Shown: positions 47,013-58,275 of the stretch, one piece after another
Numbering within the stretch: the stretch's first letter is position 1
Layout: every line of letters starts with the position of its first letter
Source: Euleptes europaea
Lineage: Eukaryota > Chordata > Lepidosauria > Squamata > Sphaerodactylidae
Length of the DNA stretch: 64,000 nucleotides
Direction of reading: 5' to 3'
Assembly: GCF_029931775.1 (NCBI RefSeq)
Contig: NC_079322.1
Location: forward strand, 77,437,326-77,501,325
Made by a program: the position numbers and the translations under genes
Notes under the pieces: generated by a model
Databases searched by the model: none
What the model saw: the letters and a program-made list of their open reading frames with translations, nothing else
Told to the model about the DNA's origin: nothing

Positions 47013-47772
47013 ATATTTGTTTATTACTCTGTCTGTGAATATGTGTTTTTGACATATACTTTTTGGTTGTGATACTTTTAGATACATACATTGCACTTTT
47101 TTGGCTTATGCTGTTTATTTGTAGTTTGCTTGATAACGATCGGCAGCCCTGGAGGACAGGCAATATCCAGATCAGAGTATCCACACCAGCTCAAACGTAC
47201 CTTGGCTTGGTGCTACCTGAACTGGCTGTGGGCACCCTCCTCCCAGCAAACCTTCAGCGAGGATGCTGGAAAGAGAGGCCTGGCGTGCTTCCCCTATAGA
47301 TCCCTGGGGCGAGGGGAGGGCTGTGAAGCATGCGGTGCGGAGGCGGGACCAGCTGAGCTCCAGGCAAGCAGCCAGGCAGAAGAGGCGACCCACGCCGAGT
47401 CACGTGCTCTGAACCATTTTCCCGTGGCTCGCTGTCACTTTTAGCAGGCAGGTTGGGAATTGGCAAATTGAGTGTGAAAATGGGGTTTAGCGCATTGGCT
47501 GCTAAAAAATGTGCGGCTGAGTCAGCTCTGTCGTCTGTCAGATGGCAGAAGTTCCTTCTAGACTCCTCAGGCAGAGGATATGGCGAGTTTTTCTCTCCCT
47601 TGTCAGTGTGCTGAGACTGTTGTCCAACACACTTGACACCTTCCCTTCAGCCCTGGCTCCCAAGTTGCTGCTGCCATTGATTTGCATTATTAGCTGCACA
47701 GCACATTGCTACTAATGTTTAAAATACAAACACTTACATACTACCTTTCTGCCATTATGGGGCATTCAAGGA
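47013..47772. other. Intronic, apparently unique, moderately GC-rich
   Basis: 47140-47450 is GC-rich and open in two plus frames but matches no family I know; no splice pair supports an exon. Confidence 0.4.
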
Positions 47773-48073
47773 TAGCCAGTGTGATGTAGTGGTTAAGAGC
47801 GGTGGTTTGGAGCGGTGGACTCTGATCTGGAGAACTGGGTTTGATTCCTCACTCTTCACATGAGCGGGAGGCTAACTGGTGAACTGGATTTGTTTCCCCA
47901 CTCCGACACACGAAGCCAGCTGGGTGACCTTGGGGTAGTCACACCACTCAGCCCCACCTACCTCCCAGGGTGTCTGTTGTGGGGAGGGGAAGGGAAGGTG
48001 ATTGTAAGGCCGGTTTGATTCTCCCTTAAGTGGTCGAGAAAGGCGGCATATAAAAACCAGCTCTTCTTCTTAC
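47773..48073 (+). mobile_element. SINE B, full length
   Basis: 'gccagtgtgatgtagtggtt' to the CTTCTTCTT tail. Confidence 0.92.
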
Positions 48074-48764
48074 AATTGAAAATTCAGCATCAGAGGCAAT
48101 AGAGGCAGGAAGGGGGCGCGTGTGTGGGAGAAAGTTTGTAATAATTTAAGGAAGCAGGAGCCTTCACGCAAAGCTCTGGTGTCTGCAAAGTGCCCCTAGA
48201 AGCCAGTGCCAGGGGTCACAGAAATGTTGGCTGGTGGGCGATGACAAATGCTCCTGGCTTTGCAATGGGACCATCAGCCCAACCCTTTTAAAGCCTATCG
48301 GGTCCGGGGCGCAGTTAGTTGTCTCAGGGCGAGGCTTCCAGAAACAAAAGGCTCTGGCAGTTTTCCTCCCTGGCGGTTCTCGGGCTGGACCTGCACTCCC
48401 CAGAGGTTATTTGGTGTCTTGTCTGCCTCCTGCTCCGTTTCCCTGTTTGTGCAGCAGGCACGGCCCTGCCTTCCCAAATCCCTTAATTTGACAGCTCTTC
48501 AGAAAGACGTGTTTGCCCAGGATTTTCAGTGTTGTTGCCTCAACGCTTCTAGACTGTTTGTGATAGGAAAGTTTTGCATTTATATAATAAAGGCGGTGGC
48601 GTTCAGGAGACGGTTCCTCGACCAGAGGTGGTCGAGCGCAGCTCCATCAGTGAGCATCAGCGCAACCTGCTTGTCTTCAGGGCGTGTGTATCTCATCAGT
48701 TATCCTGGGGTCAAATCCCCTTCTACCTAGTCCAGCTTCTGATTTGTGCACAGGTTCAGTGGAC
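48074..48764. other. Intronic, nothing recognised
   Basis: No repeat or exon is seen. Confidence 0.4.
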
Positions 48765-48966
48765 ATTTAATTTATTTATTTATACGGCACTTTTCTCCCC
48801 CCAGTTGGGATTCAGAGCTGCTTTTAGAACATGGTTCTCCCGCCTCCATTTTCACCCAACAACCACCCTGTGCGGTAGGCCAGGCTAAGAGTTTGGGATG
48901 GGCCCAAGGTCTCCTAGCGAGCTTCCGCGGTAGAAGTGAGGATTCGAACCTGGGTTGCTCAGAGTG
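48765..48966 (-). mobile_element. Older tRNA-derived SINE (Sauria-type)
   Basis: 'tttatttatttatacggcac', 'ttttctccccccagttggga' and 'gattcgaacctgggttgctc' in reverse; the head is replaced by a 5S-SINE piece. Confidence 0.7.
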
Positions 48967-49026
48967 GTGGTCTCCCATCCAAATACTAACCAGGGCTGAC
49001 CATGCTTAGCTTTTGGGATCTGACGA
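48967..49026 (-). mobile_element. 5S-SINE fragment
   Basis: 'ggtctcccatccaaatacta' and 'catgcttagcttttgggatc' match reversed 5S rRNA. Confidence 0.75.
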
Positions 49027-49298
49027 GTGTGGTGGAGTCTGATCTGGAGAGCCGGGTTTGATTCCCCACACCTCCACATGAGTGGCAGAGGCTAATCTGG
49101 TGAACTGGATTTGTTTCCCCACTCCTACACATGAAGCCAGCTGGGTGACCTTGGGCAAGTTACAGCTCTGTTAGAGCTCTCTCAGCCCCACCTACCTCAC
49201 AGGGTGTCTGTTGTGGGGAGGGGAAGGTGATTGTAAGCCGGCTTGATTCTTCCTTAAGTGGTCAAGAAAGTCAGCATATAAAAACCAACTCTTCTTCT
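49027..49298 (+). mobile_element. SINE B
   Basis: The head is shortened ('gtgtggtggagtctgatctg'); the body is complete to CTTCTTCT. It lies between two 5S-SINE pieces. Confidence 0.88.
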
Positions 49299-49585
49299 GG
49301 ACTTCCTTGGTGGTCTCCCATCCAAGTACAAACCAGGACTGACCGTGCTTATCTTCTGGGATGTGACATGATTGGGCTAACCTGGGCCAAGTCAAGGCGA
49401 TGTTCATGTTATCTTGGGCAAGAAGTCCCTTGGTGAATGCCTGAATCCAAGGGATCCTGAATGGTTGCACATTGCATTTCCCAGGTGAGGTGAACTTCCT
49501 TCTCATGTTTGACCCGGAGACTAACAAGGCTGCGTTTCTTTTCTTCGAGGGCTTTTGAGAAAGCGTAACAGCCGCTTGAGACCAC
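49299..49585 (-). repeat. 5S-SINE piece plus duplicated flank
   Basis: 49299-49400 matches 46065-46170 and 49401-49585 matches 46176-46352 ('ttatcttgggcaagaagtcc', 'ccaagggatcctgaatggtt'). The pair lies 3.24 kb apart in direct orientation. Confidence 0.75.
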
Positions 49586-49977
49586 ATGGCAGCCCTGGAG
49601 GAGCAACAGCCGGATGCTAAGACTGCCCTTGTGTTGCTCTGCTGTCCAATTCTAAAAGTGCAGGCTAAAAAAGGGTGGGCTAGAGTGTCGGAATATGGCC
49701 TGGAGGGGAACCGAGTTCAGGCTCCACCAGGGAACGCTGCCCTTGCGTTGCTCTTGGAGCCAGACCGGGACGGCTGGTCACTTTGGTGCCCCGCTTGTCT
49801 CCATAGTGATTCTGTATAATCTAGCAGCAAACAAACCTTCTGAAATCTGTGCCTGAATTCACTTGGAGAGAAGCTGGATTCTCCCCCCCTTTTGGGGGGG
49901 GACAGATCTTAGAGTGGAGCAGAGAAAATGGCCAGCTGTTCCTCTCTTCTCCCTAGCCCCCTTCCCTCTGCAAAACT
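49586..49977. other. Intronic, nothing recognised
   Basis: No repeat was assigned. Confidence 0.35.
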
Positions 49978-50230
49978 CTGTGTGTGTTTGTTACGTTGCT
50001 TCCGACTCATAGCGACCCTATGAATCAATGTCTTCCAAAAGGTCCTATCTTTGACAGCCTTGCACAGATCTTGCAAACTGAGGGCCGTGGCTTCCTCGAT
50101 TGAGTCAATCCTTCTCTTGTTGGGTCTTCCTCTTTTTCTGCTTGCCTCAACTTTTCCTAGCATGACTGTCTTTTCTAGTAACTCATCTTCTCATAATGTG
50201 ACCAAAATACGGTAGCCTCAGTTTAGTCAT
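49978..50230 (-). mobile_element. BovB (RTE) LINE 3' end
   Basis: Reversed: 'gttgcttccgactcatagcg', 'ttgacagccttgcacagatc' and 'gttgggtcttcctctttttc'. It extends further into the coding end than the copy at 32813. Confidence 0.92.
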
Positions 50231-50276
50231 TTTAGCTGCAAAACTACAGCATATTTATTTCTCAACCGAATTAAAG

Positions 50277-50435
50277 CTGGCGTGGCATAGTGGTTAGAGC
50301 AGGATTCCTCGACGTGGTGCTCATGGGTGCTATGGTGCCTGTTGCCACTTTTTCTGGCGCTCGCCAAGGGTTTCTAGAAAGAGGGCAGGGCCTGGTCAGG
50401 CTTTTGCCCATCAGGGTTGCCTTCTTCTCCAGACC
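50277..50435 (+). mobile_element. SINE B head stub and hAT-derived repeat
   Basis: 'gctggcgtggcatagtggtt' (50277-50300), then the hAT-type repeat ('caggattcctcgacgtggtg', 'tctggcgctcgccaagggtt'). Confidence 0.5.
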
Positions 50436-50560
50436 CCTCCCCATCTTGGTTGCCCTCATCTGGACCCGTTCCAGCTTGTCTACATTTTTCTTACATTGCG
50501 GCGCCCAAAACTGAACACAGTACTTTAGGTGAGGTCTAACCAGAGCAGAGTAAAGGATCT
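50436..50560 (-). mobile_element. CR1 LINE fragment
   Basis: 'acccgttccagcttgtctac', 'ttaggtgaggtctaaccaga' in reverse. Confidence 0.85.
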
Positions 50561-50599
50561 TCGCTACATGATTGAAGATAAGCTGCGTGTATGCGAGAC

Positions 50600-51110
50600 A
50601 ATATTTTTAAACAATATGTTTTTTAAAAGACACCCTGTTAAGCAGAGATTCTGCCTGAAATGTTGAGTAGTTACTATTAGAGCCAGCATCAAAAAAGGGG
50701 GGAAAACCTTAACCCTAAAAAAAAACTAGAATAAGGTACCCTAAGGTCAAGAAACCACATGCACCATGGGGCTTATATTGATACAAGTAATCTTATATAA
50801 TAAATTTAATACAAGCACAAATTAACAACTTATATCTAGCCCTGTTCAACCCCTTTGTGTATCCAATGTGAATATTAAACATACAAAACAAATAAACACA
50901 AAAGTACAACCAGGCAAAAATACCAAAGCTAAGACAAAATGTGTTTCGGCTGTAAAACCTTCTTCAGTGGTCTGCAAACATAAAATTATGAATACAATTA
51001 TGCCTTTATACAAGAACCTAGATATATGTGAATATTGCAATCTTTTTGACTGAGTAAAATGGTGTTTGTAAAATTCAAAATGTACTCATACAAACTCCTA
51101 GTTGACTATT
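50600..51110 (-). mobile_element. Penelope-like AT-rich fragment with hammerhead-type core
   Basis: On the minus strand, 50967-50944 reads CTGAAGA, then GGTTTTACAGCC (a four-pair stem with one G-U), then GAAA: the complete conserved core of a hammerhead ribozyme. The surrounding AT-rich DNA has no coding block I recognise, so its borders are rough. Confidence 0.5.
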
Positions 51111-51127
51111 TTAGATTTAGGCCTCTA

Positions 51128-51262
51128 TGTATCTTTCAGCCCGACCTACCTCGCAGGGCTGTCGTTGTGAGAATAAGGTGGAGGTGTGGAGAACAACGTG
51201 ACCCACTGCATTGGGTCCCTATGGGGGAGGAGATAGGAATAAAACTATGAATGGGGGGAATG
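51128..51262 (+). mobile_element. Older SINE 3' half
   Basis: 'cgacctacctcgcagggctg', 'ttgggtccctatgggggagg' and 'aataaaactatgaa'. Confidence 0.6.
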
Positions 51263-51647
51263 CATTTTTAAAAAGAGAATTTTGAAGAGGAGCAAGCCAA
51301 TAGGTTGGAGGTGAATTTTGTCCGCTTGCAACGAGGTTGTTTAGCAGGCAAAGGTCAAACACTTTCACAATATATAACACACAGAGACACACACAGACAC
51401 AGAGCCTCTTCTACTGTTTTGTCTTCATTAATAACAACAAACCACATTTTCCAATGCTGTTGGGTATATCCCCTCCCCAGCCATGCAATGACAAATAGAA
51501 GAATGAGAACAGAAAAGATGCCTTGGCTTCATAACAGTGCTAGGTAGTCACACAGGTTTGTTTGCACAGTGATGTGGCCAGGCTAAGGCGGGGCACAGGC
51601 AAATGTTTCCTGCCACCTCTGGCATTTCTTGTGAAACAACCAGGGAG
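51263..51647. other. Intronic, nothing recognised
   Basis: A short CA run at 51378-51402 only. Confidence 0.35.
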
Positions 51648-51850
51648 TAGGATTGCCAACCTCCAGGTGGTGGCTGGAGATCTCCTGCTATTACAACTGA
51701 TCTCCAGCCAATAGAGATCAGTTCCCCTGGAGAAAAGGGCCACTTTGGCAATTGGACTCTATGGCATTGAAGTCCCCCCCTCCCCAAACCCCGCCCTCCT
51801 CAGGCTCTGCCCCAAAAACCTCGTGCCAATGGCAAAGAGGGACCTGGGGG
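51648..51850 (-). mobile_element. hAT-type MITE (TAGGGTTGCC family)
   Basis: 'taggattgccaacctccagg' to 'ggcaaagagggacctggg'; the right terminus is lost. Confidence 0.82.
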
Positions 51851-52129
51851 TCAAGGTGAGGGTCAGGGAAGGAAGGGAGCCCGCCCTGGCCTCTGTGTTT
51901 CTAAGGCACCGATGCGTGCATTCAAGGCTAAAACAAATTCTCTGCCAAGTGACCAGAGAAAAGATGAATTCTTCCTCTCTTTCCTGCAGTATGTTCAAAA
52001 CTCAACCCGGTAGTGGCAGAATGGCAGGCCTTGTTTGTGAGCTGCTAACACTGCTTTTGTTGTGTGCATTTGTACAATGGGTTTGTCTTATGGGGTTCTT
52101 TTCCTTTCTCCCTTAGAAGCTCCTTGATT
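51851..52129. other. Intronic, nothing recognised
   Basis: No repeat was assigned. Confidence 0.35.
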
Positions 52130-52530
52130 CATAAATCTTGAGCAGCATAATTCTAAATCTATTGTTTAAGGGCCATAAGGACTGAGATAAATTTTTGCCA
52201 CTGCCAATGTAACCTTAGGATTACTGTCACTTAATAAATAGGGTATTAGCTCAAGACACAGAGTGGCTAGTCCGATCTGTTAGAAGAGGCATAATTTATC
52301 TTGATCTTAGATCCTCATAAAAATGACATTCCAGGAGCACATGTGCTAGAGAATCAGTAGAACCAGGAGAACATGGGCAGGTCCTTTCTGAATGTGGTAG
52401 GTTCATGTATGTACCTTGCATAACCACAGAAGGGTTAGCATTTAGTCTAGCAAGAAAAAAAGCTCTTAAGAAAGGAGGAGTTGTCAAGAAATAGGTATAC
52501 AAGACAGGACTCAAGCACAGCTGCAATACG
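52130..52530 (-). mobile_element. Non-LTR retrotransposon 3' ORF fragment
   Basis: The minus frame reads SERTCPCSPGSTDSLAHVLL and ECHFYEDLRSR, a CxC...H...C block typical of LINE ORF2 ends, followed by the VAK(I/F) region and 3' UTR. Same family type as 2215 and 3600. Confidence 0.65.
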
Positions 52531-54154
52531 GAAGATTGCTAGAATGCTTCTCCGTTTGCTAGAATGCTTCTCCATTTAAATGACGGGGGCGTTGAGTGCC
52601 AAAGGAAGAATTTTCCAGGATTTCAACAGAGGATCGCAATTTCACTTAAGCACGAATCCATAGGAGGCTTGCATGAAAAGGGGCTTTGTCCTGGACCCCC
52701 TTTTCGCATTCTAGTGCCGTAATTCATTGGTTTATGACTCTCTAGGACTGAAATTGATCTGTTCTCTACGTTGACATGCTGAGGAGTCATTGTATATCTC
52801 CTCTGTTGATACTTACCTTGGTGTCATATTTTTGGCATTTTTTGTACACGGTGCATGTATGTATTGTTAGGGTATAACATTACAATATTATCATTGGCCA
52901 CCGCGCTGTTCTTTTTGCAAGAAATAGGTGTAAGCAGGCCAACAACGTGGGGGAGGTATTCCAAAAAACAGAGACGAGCAAACATGACGAGCACGAAACG
53001 ATGCACTAACATAATCGATCTCTTTAGCTCGCTTTTTTTATTTTGGGGGTTTCGTCACGTGTCCCCTCGTGCAGTTAGGTTGGGAATCCTGGGAACTGTT
53101 CTCCTCACCGTCTCTGAGAAAGGGCGTTGGAGAGCTAGAAGTACGGAAAGGGGTCAGAGGTGGATTGCCCACCCTTTGATGCAAGCCCCAAGCACCTGGG
53201 GCTGTTTGGTTCTGAAAGAAGGTGACTTGAGTGACATTACGGAGGCGGACGAATTACGCAAGATCCAGAGGAACTTTGTTCCCTTTCCCGTAAGACTGGA
53301 GCTCAGGTTCACTCTAGGAAACCAGCAAGTAGATACAAGACCTTACTATCTTCGAGGCACTGGGCCAAAACATTTCTTTCCCCCCAGATTTTTATTTAGC
53401 AGTTTTATCTTTGCAACTGTGTTTATGGTCCGTGGTCCTGTTTTATGGGTAGTTTTATGGTGTTTTGAAACACCCCTCGGCTTGTTTTAATGGCACGTTT
53501 GTTTGTTTTTATGTTGATGAGTTATTATTTTAGTTCTAAGCCTCCTTCCGCAGGACTCTGGAGAGACAGCTTCCGAAATCTCCTGGACAAATTAATAAGG
53601 CAGCAACAGGAAGCACTGCTTTTCATAAGTTATTGACCCATGGAACTCACCGCTGCAGGATCTATAGACGGCCAGTGACTTGGTTAGAACATGATCGAAC
53701 AGATTTGTCGAGATGAGTCTGTTAGCTGTAAGAGCTGAATGGGGCCGCCAGGTCTAGAAGCAGAACGGTTCCGATTAGCGAATGCTGGAGAGCAGACAGC
53801 GGGGGGGGGGGGGGGGCTATTCCGGTTCGGCCCTGCTTGTGGGTTTCTCGGTGGAAAAGCAGGATGGTAGTCTAGACAAACCACTGGTCTGATCCACCAC
53901 AGTTGCTTTTTAAATAAAGACCAGAGCATTCAGGCAGAGACTCGGGAGATGGCCCCATTGATGTTCTCCTTCATTTCCAAACCCTGCTTCAGATGGTTTC
54001 TAACTCAGGCATGCATGAATGCAAAATAGGTCAAGATAAAAGTAGCAGGTTTAGTAAACCTTCTCCTTCTCTTTCTCCTTCTTTTTCTCCTTCTCCCCCT
54101 TCTCCTTCTCCCTCTCCTCCTCCTCCCCCTTCTTCTTTTATTTTCTTTTATTAT
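52531..54154. other. Intronic, 1.6 kb apparently unique, with a long chance-like ORF
   Basis: A 211-codon plus-strand frame at 52855-53490 matches no family I know. It has hydrophobic ends and a basic middle but no recognised domain. Poly-G lies at 53799-53815, and a pyrimidine tract (CTTCTCC)n at 54060-54138. Confidence 0.4.
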
Positions 54155-54472
54155 TTAAAAAAAAATTGTGCTGCCTTTCCACCCAAACAGGGTCCATAAG
54201 GTGGTAATGTAAAAAAATAATGATTTGAGCAATTAGGAATACAGTTAAAATTATAAAATGATCCAATTAAAACACACAATGCATGTTAATGATTACCTGC
54301 CCATCCTCCAAGGAGCTCCGCGCAGCATGCCAGGGCGCCCCCTCCCAATTTTTCTGCCCAACAACCCTGTGAGGTGGCCCAGTGAGTGGAGTGGGGAATT
54401 ACGGCAGAGTAGGGATTTAAAGTCAGGTGCTCCAGATAAGGCTCAGCCGCCCGGCCAGACTGGCTCTTTCCC
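54155..54472 (-). mobile_element. Older tRNA-derived SINE, interrupted
   Basis: The tail 'gtgctgcctttccacccaaa' and middle 'caacaaccctgtgaggtggc' are separated by about 140 bp of AT-rich sequence. Confidence 0.55.
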
Positions 54473-54679
54473 AAAAACCACACTCTGATTTGGGAAAGAT
54501 GGTTCTGGTTTAATGTAATGATCCAGGATTTGGGGGGGGGAGGACGGACGACACCAGTTCAAAGGCCTAGCAGTCTGCTCTGTGTTCACGCAGTTGTCAG
54601 GACTTTCCCCACCCGTATTAAAACAAGCATGGATTCCAGTTGGTGGCCACATTCTCTAAAGTAAACCAGGCACAAGATA

Positions 54680-55300
54680 TCTGCTCTGGTGAGACCTCAC
54701 CTAGAGTACTGTGTTCAGTTTTGGGCACCACAATTTAAGAAAGATGTAGACAAGCTGGAACGTGTCCAGGGGAGGGCAACAAAGATGGTGAGGGGTCTGG
54801 AGACCAAGTACTATGAGGAAAGTTTGAAGGAGCTGGGTATGTTTAGCCTGAAGAGGAGAAGACTGAGAGGGGATATGACAACCATCTTCAAGTACTTGAG
54901 GGGCTGTCATAGAGAGGATGGTGCCGAGTTGTTTTCTGTTGCCCCAGAAGGTCGGACCAGAACCAACGAATTGAAATTAAATCCAAAGAGTTTCCGCCTA
55001 GACATTAGGAAGAATTTTCTAACAGTTAAAGCGGTCCTCAGTGGAGCAGGCTTCCTCGGGAGGTGGTGAGCGCTCCTTCCCTGGAGGTTTTTAAGCAGAG
55101 GCTAGATGGCCATCTGTCAGCAAGGCTGATTCTATGACCTGAGGCAGATCAGGAGAGGGAGGGCATCTTGGCCATCTTCTGGGCATGGAGTAGGGGTCAT
55201 TGGGGGTATGTGCGGGAGGTAGTTGTGAATTTCCTCCATTGTGCAGGGGGTTGGGCTAGATGAACCTGGTGGTCCCTTCCAGCTCTATGATTCTATGATA
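54680..55300 (+). mobile_element. CR1 LINE 3' end, about 620 bp
   Basis: The coding part reads [20 protein letters not shown] and ATKMVRGLE, then the full 3' region to 'ctatgattctatgat'. It is the most complete CR1 tail in the window. Confidence 0.95.
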
Positions 55301-55414
55301 TTGACTTAGTGGATTGTCTGGCATGCAAAACCAATGCAGATTTTTCACCCACATATCTGAGGATCTCTTTCTCATCTTTGCACATGCTTTTGGGATGAAG
55401 AAGAAGGGGAAGTG

Positions 55415-55566
55415 GACACCACCTTGTGAGGTAGGTAGGGCTCAGAGAGTTCAGAAAGAATTGTGATTGGACCAAGGCTTCCCAGTAGGCTTCATGTGGA
55501 GGAGTGGGGAATTGAACCCGGTACTCCAGATTAGAGTTTTCCACTCTTAACCACTGTGCCACTAAA
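55415..55566 (-). mobile_element. SINE B, head half
   Basis: 'caccttgtgaggtaggtagg' to 'cttaaccactgtgccact'. Confidence 0.82.
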
Positions 55567-55917
55567 CATGTGGGAAGGGGGGCTGACATAACCAAGGCCC
55601 TGGTGTGGCCCTGTGCAAGCTGAAATTGATTCCTGGCTGTTTGACTCCTCGGGGAATGCTCTCTCCTGCCCCCTCCAGTCCCCCCAGTAATCCTGGGAAG
55701 GGAGAGCTAAATGGGGTGAGGCTAGGGTTGCCAACCTCCAGGCTGCAATAAAGAAGGAAGAAGCAGTTACATGTGGGGACTGCATAGGAAGTGTTGTGTG
55801 GGGGGGGGGAGATTGTATATTTCAAACCATCCTTTTTCACTTGGAGAAATTTGAACACAGTGCAAAGGGAATATCGATGGGGCAGGGCCCTCCCATCTCC
55901 TTTTCATCACCCTGGTT

Positions 55918-56231
55918 GGTGGTGTAGTGGTTAAGAGCGGTGGTTTGGAGCGGTGGACTCTGATCTGGAGAACCGGGTTTGATTCCCCACTCCTCCACAT
56001 GAGCGGCAGAGGCTAATCTGGTGAACTGGGTTGGTTTCCCCACTCCTACACAAGAAGCCATCTGGGTGACCTTGTGCTAGTCACACTTTCTCAGCCTCAC
56101 CTACCTCACAGTGTGTCTGTTGTGAGGAGGGGAAAGGAAGGTGATTGTAAGCTGGCTTCATTCTTTTTTAAGTGGTAGAGAAAGTCGGCATGGAAAAACC
56201 AACTCTTCTTCTTTTTCTTCTCCTCCTCCTC
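55918..56231 (+). mobile_element. SINE B, full length
   Basis: 'tggtgtagtggttaagagcg' to the CTTCTTCTT tail. A short hAT-MITE stub (gctagggttgccaacctcca) lies upstream at 55724-55743. Confidence 0.92.
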
Positions 56232-56543
56232 CTTTCTGAGATTTGCAAATTGCTTTTAGATTCTGCAGCGCTTTGGACTGTTGCATGCTTCTAACCGTCG
56301 TGTGCTGGTTATATTTGCTCGCCTGTTAATGCTGTGCAAAGGATGCGGCTAGAAAAAGAGACCCAGAAGTACCTGCCCACTCATTGGGCCAGAGAACACA
56401 AACCCACTGTCTCGGACCTCTTGGGTACAAGAAATAAATACCCAGCTAGAGTTGCAAATTCCCAGCGACCTGCTTTCTTGTTTTTAAAAGGGAGGTATAA
56501 AGAAGAGCTGTGTCTGTGTAACTGCATTTTAGTTCGCAAAGAA

Positions 56544-57000
56544 TAAGAAGAGTTGGTTTTTATATGCCGACTTTCTCTACCACGTAAGGAAGAATCAAAC
56601 TGGTTTACAATTGCCTTCCCTTCCCCACAACAGACACCCTAAGAGGTAGGTGGGGCTGAGATAGCTCTAAGAGAGCTGTGACTAGCGTAGGGTTGCCAAC
56701 CTCCAGGTACTAGCTGAAGATCTCCTGCTATTACAACTGATCTCCAGCCGATAGAGATCAGTTCCCCTGGAGAAAAGGGCCGCTTTGGCAATTGGACTCT
56801 ATGGCATTGAAGTCCCTCCACTCCCCAAACCCCGCCCTCTTCAGGCTCCATCCCCAAAAAACCCCACCGGTGGCCAAGAGGGATCTGGCAACCCTAGACT
56901 AGCCCAAGGTCACCCAGCTGGCTTCATGTGGACGAGTGGGGAAGCAATTCCAGTTCACCAAATTAGCCACCGCTCGTAACAACTACACCACGCTGGCAAA
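56544..57000 (-). mobile_element. SINE B interrupted by a hAT-type MITE
   Basis: The left part (56544-56687) ends 'gctgtgactagcg', the right part starts at 56897 'gactagcccaaggtcaccca' and runs to 'acaccacgctggc'. Confidence 0.92.
56688..56896 (-). mobile_element. hAT-type MITE nested in SINE B, 8-bp duplication
   Basis: 209 bp, TAGGGTTGCC...GGCAACCCTA, with flanks gactagcg (56680-56687) and gactagcc (56897-56904), one mismatch. Confidence 0.92.
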
Positions 57001-57243
57001 ACCATTGAATGCTGCAGCCTGCTGATCGCTGAGAGATGTGAGAACCAGTCTGTTTTGCAGATTAAGGAAATGAAAAGCCTATTTCCCTTTATCTGTTTTT
57101 TCCAGGGTGAGATTCACAGGGGTTACTCACAACAGTAGGAGGAGGCTCCGGCAGAAAATGGGGTTTCTGTTCTTGTGCGGGAGGTCCATTGAGACTGAGC
57201 GGCTGCCTGCCCTCCCGCCTCAGTCATGGAGTCTGGAAACTGG

Positions 57244-57424
57244 GGCCATTTATTCATGGAAGCTTTTGCATTGGATTTGTCACTCTCTAGATGCACATTA
57301 CCACCATCTGAGGTCTCAAAACTCTGCATGGCGGCTTATTGTTGAGTTTTGAGAATATGGCTGGGGGGAAAGTGCATCTAAAGAGTGGCAAATCCAATGC
57401 AAAAGCTTCCATGAATAAATGGCC
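57244..57424. mobile_element. Palindromic MITE with 53-bp arms
   Basis: The left arm (57244-57296, ggccatttattcatggaagc) and right arm (57372-57424) are inverted copies with few differences. The centre of 75 bp has no coding capacity. No clear target duplication, so the superfamily is open. Confidence 0.82.
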
Positions 57425-58007
57425 TGGGTTACCGTTTCTCCCTTCCGGGTTGGGGCGACCGTTCGCAGGGGGGGTCAGCTGGTGGGTCAGACGTTGCCAA
57501 CTGTGAGATTTCTTATTCGAACGGTGCCACGTCTTCCCTGAAGGCAAGAAGGCCAGGGGGTTGGTGGCGGCTTTCCTTTCGCATTTCACGTTGGCGTCAT
57601 TTCTTAGCCACAGCTGGGCTTTGTGTTTTTTAAATAGTCGGTGTGTCTTTATCGCCGTGTTCATTTCCTTTTTTAAAATGGAGTAACTGTGTGCTGACCC
57701 TGGGTGTTCCGCATTTAAGAGCCATAGAGTGGTAAATTGCACACATTTATAGAAATCCTCCCAATTATAGAGACTTTGTTCCAAGAGACAATAATGACTG
57801 CAGCTTTTTTTTAAAGTTCATTTCGTTTGCTTTTTTTTAAAGGGGGAGATAAAGTACTGGTTTCTTGTGATTAGTGTAGCGGTGAAATAGGGTTGCCAAC
57901 CTCCAGGCGAAGAGTGTTCTTCTGCTGTTTCCTTTCAAAGCAGGTTGCTTAGGCTTGCCAGGTCCCCCCCCCCCCCGGCCACCGGCAGGGTGGTGGTGGG
58001 TATAGGA
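57425..58007. other. Intronic, mostly unique
   Basis: Two stubs of the TAGGGTTGCC family lie at 57888-57908 and 57952-57970. The rest is unrecognised. Confidence 0.4.
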
Positions 58008-58200
58008 TTGCCAGCTCAAATTTGGGAAAGTCCTGGAGATTTGGGGATGGAGCCTGGGGTGGACAGGGACCTCGGTGGGCTACAATGCCATAGAATCCAC
58101 CCTCCAAAGCAGCCATTTTCTCCAGGGAAGCTGATCTCTGTAGTCTGGAGATGAGCTGTATTTCCGGGGGATCCCCATGTCCCACCTGGAGGCTGGCAAC
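58008..58200 (+). mobile_element. hAT-type MITE, second subfamily
   Basis: 'aggattgccagctcaaattt', 'ctggagatttggggatggag' and end 'cacctggaggctggcaac'. Confidence 0.75.
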
Positions 58201-58275
58201 TGTAAGGTTGAGACGTCTAAAAATCCTAACCCTGCAAAAAGCTGATTGCAAAATTGCACATCTCCTTGCACAAAC

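Noticed and set aside
47091-47444. Candidate NBEAL2 exon in a GC-rich open stretch
   Set aside because: It lacks the expected KD..YL..W motif and a convincing acceptor/donor pair in phase 0.
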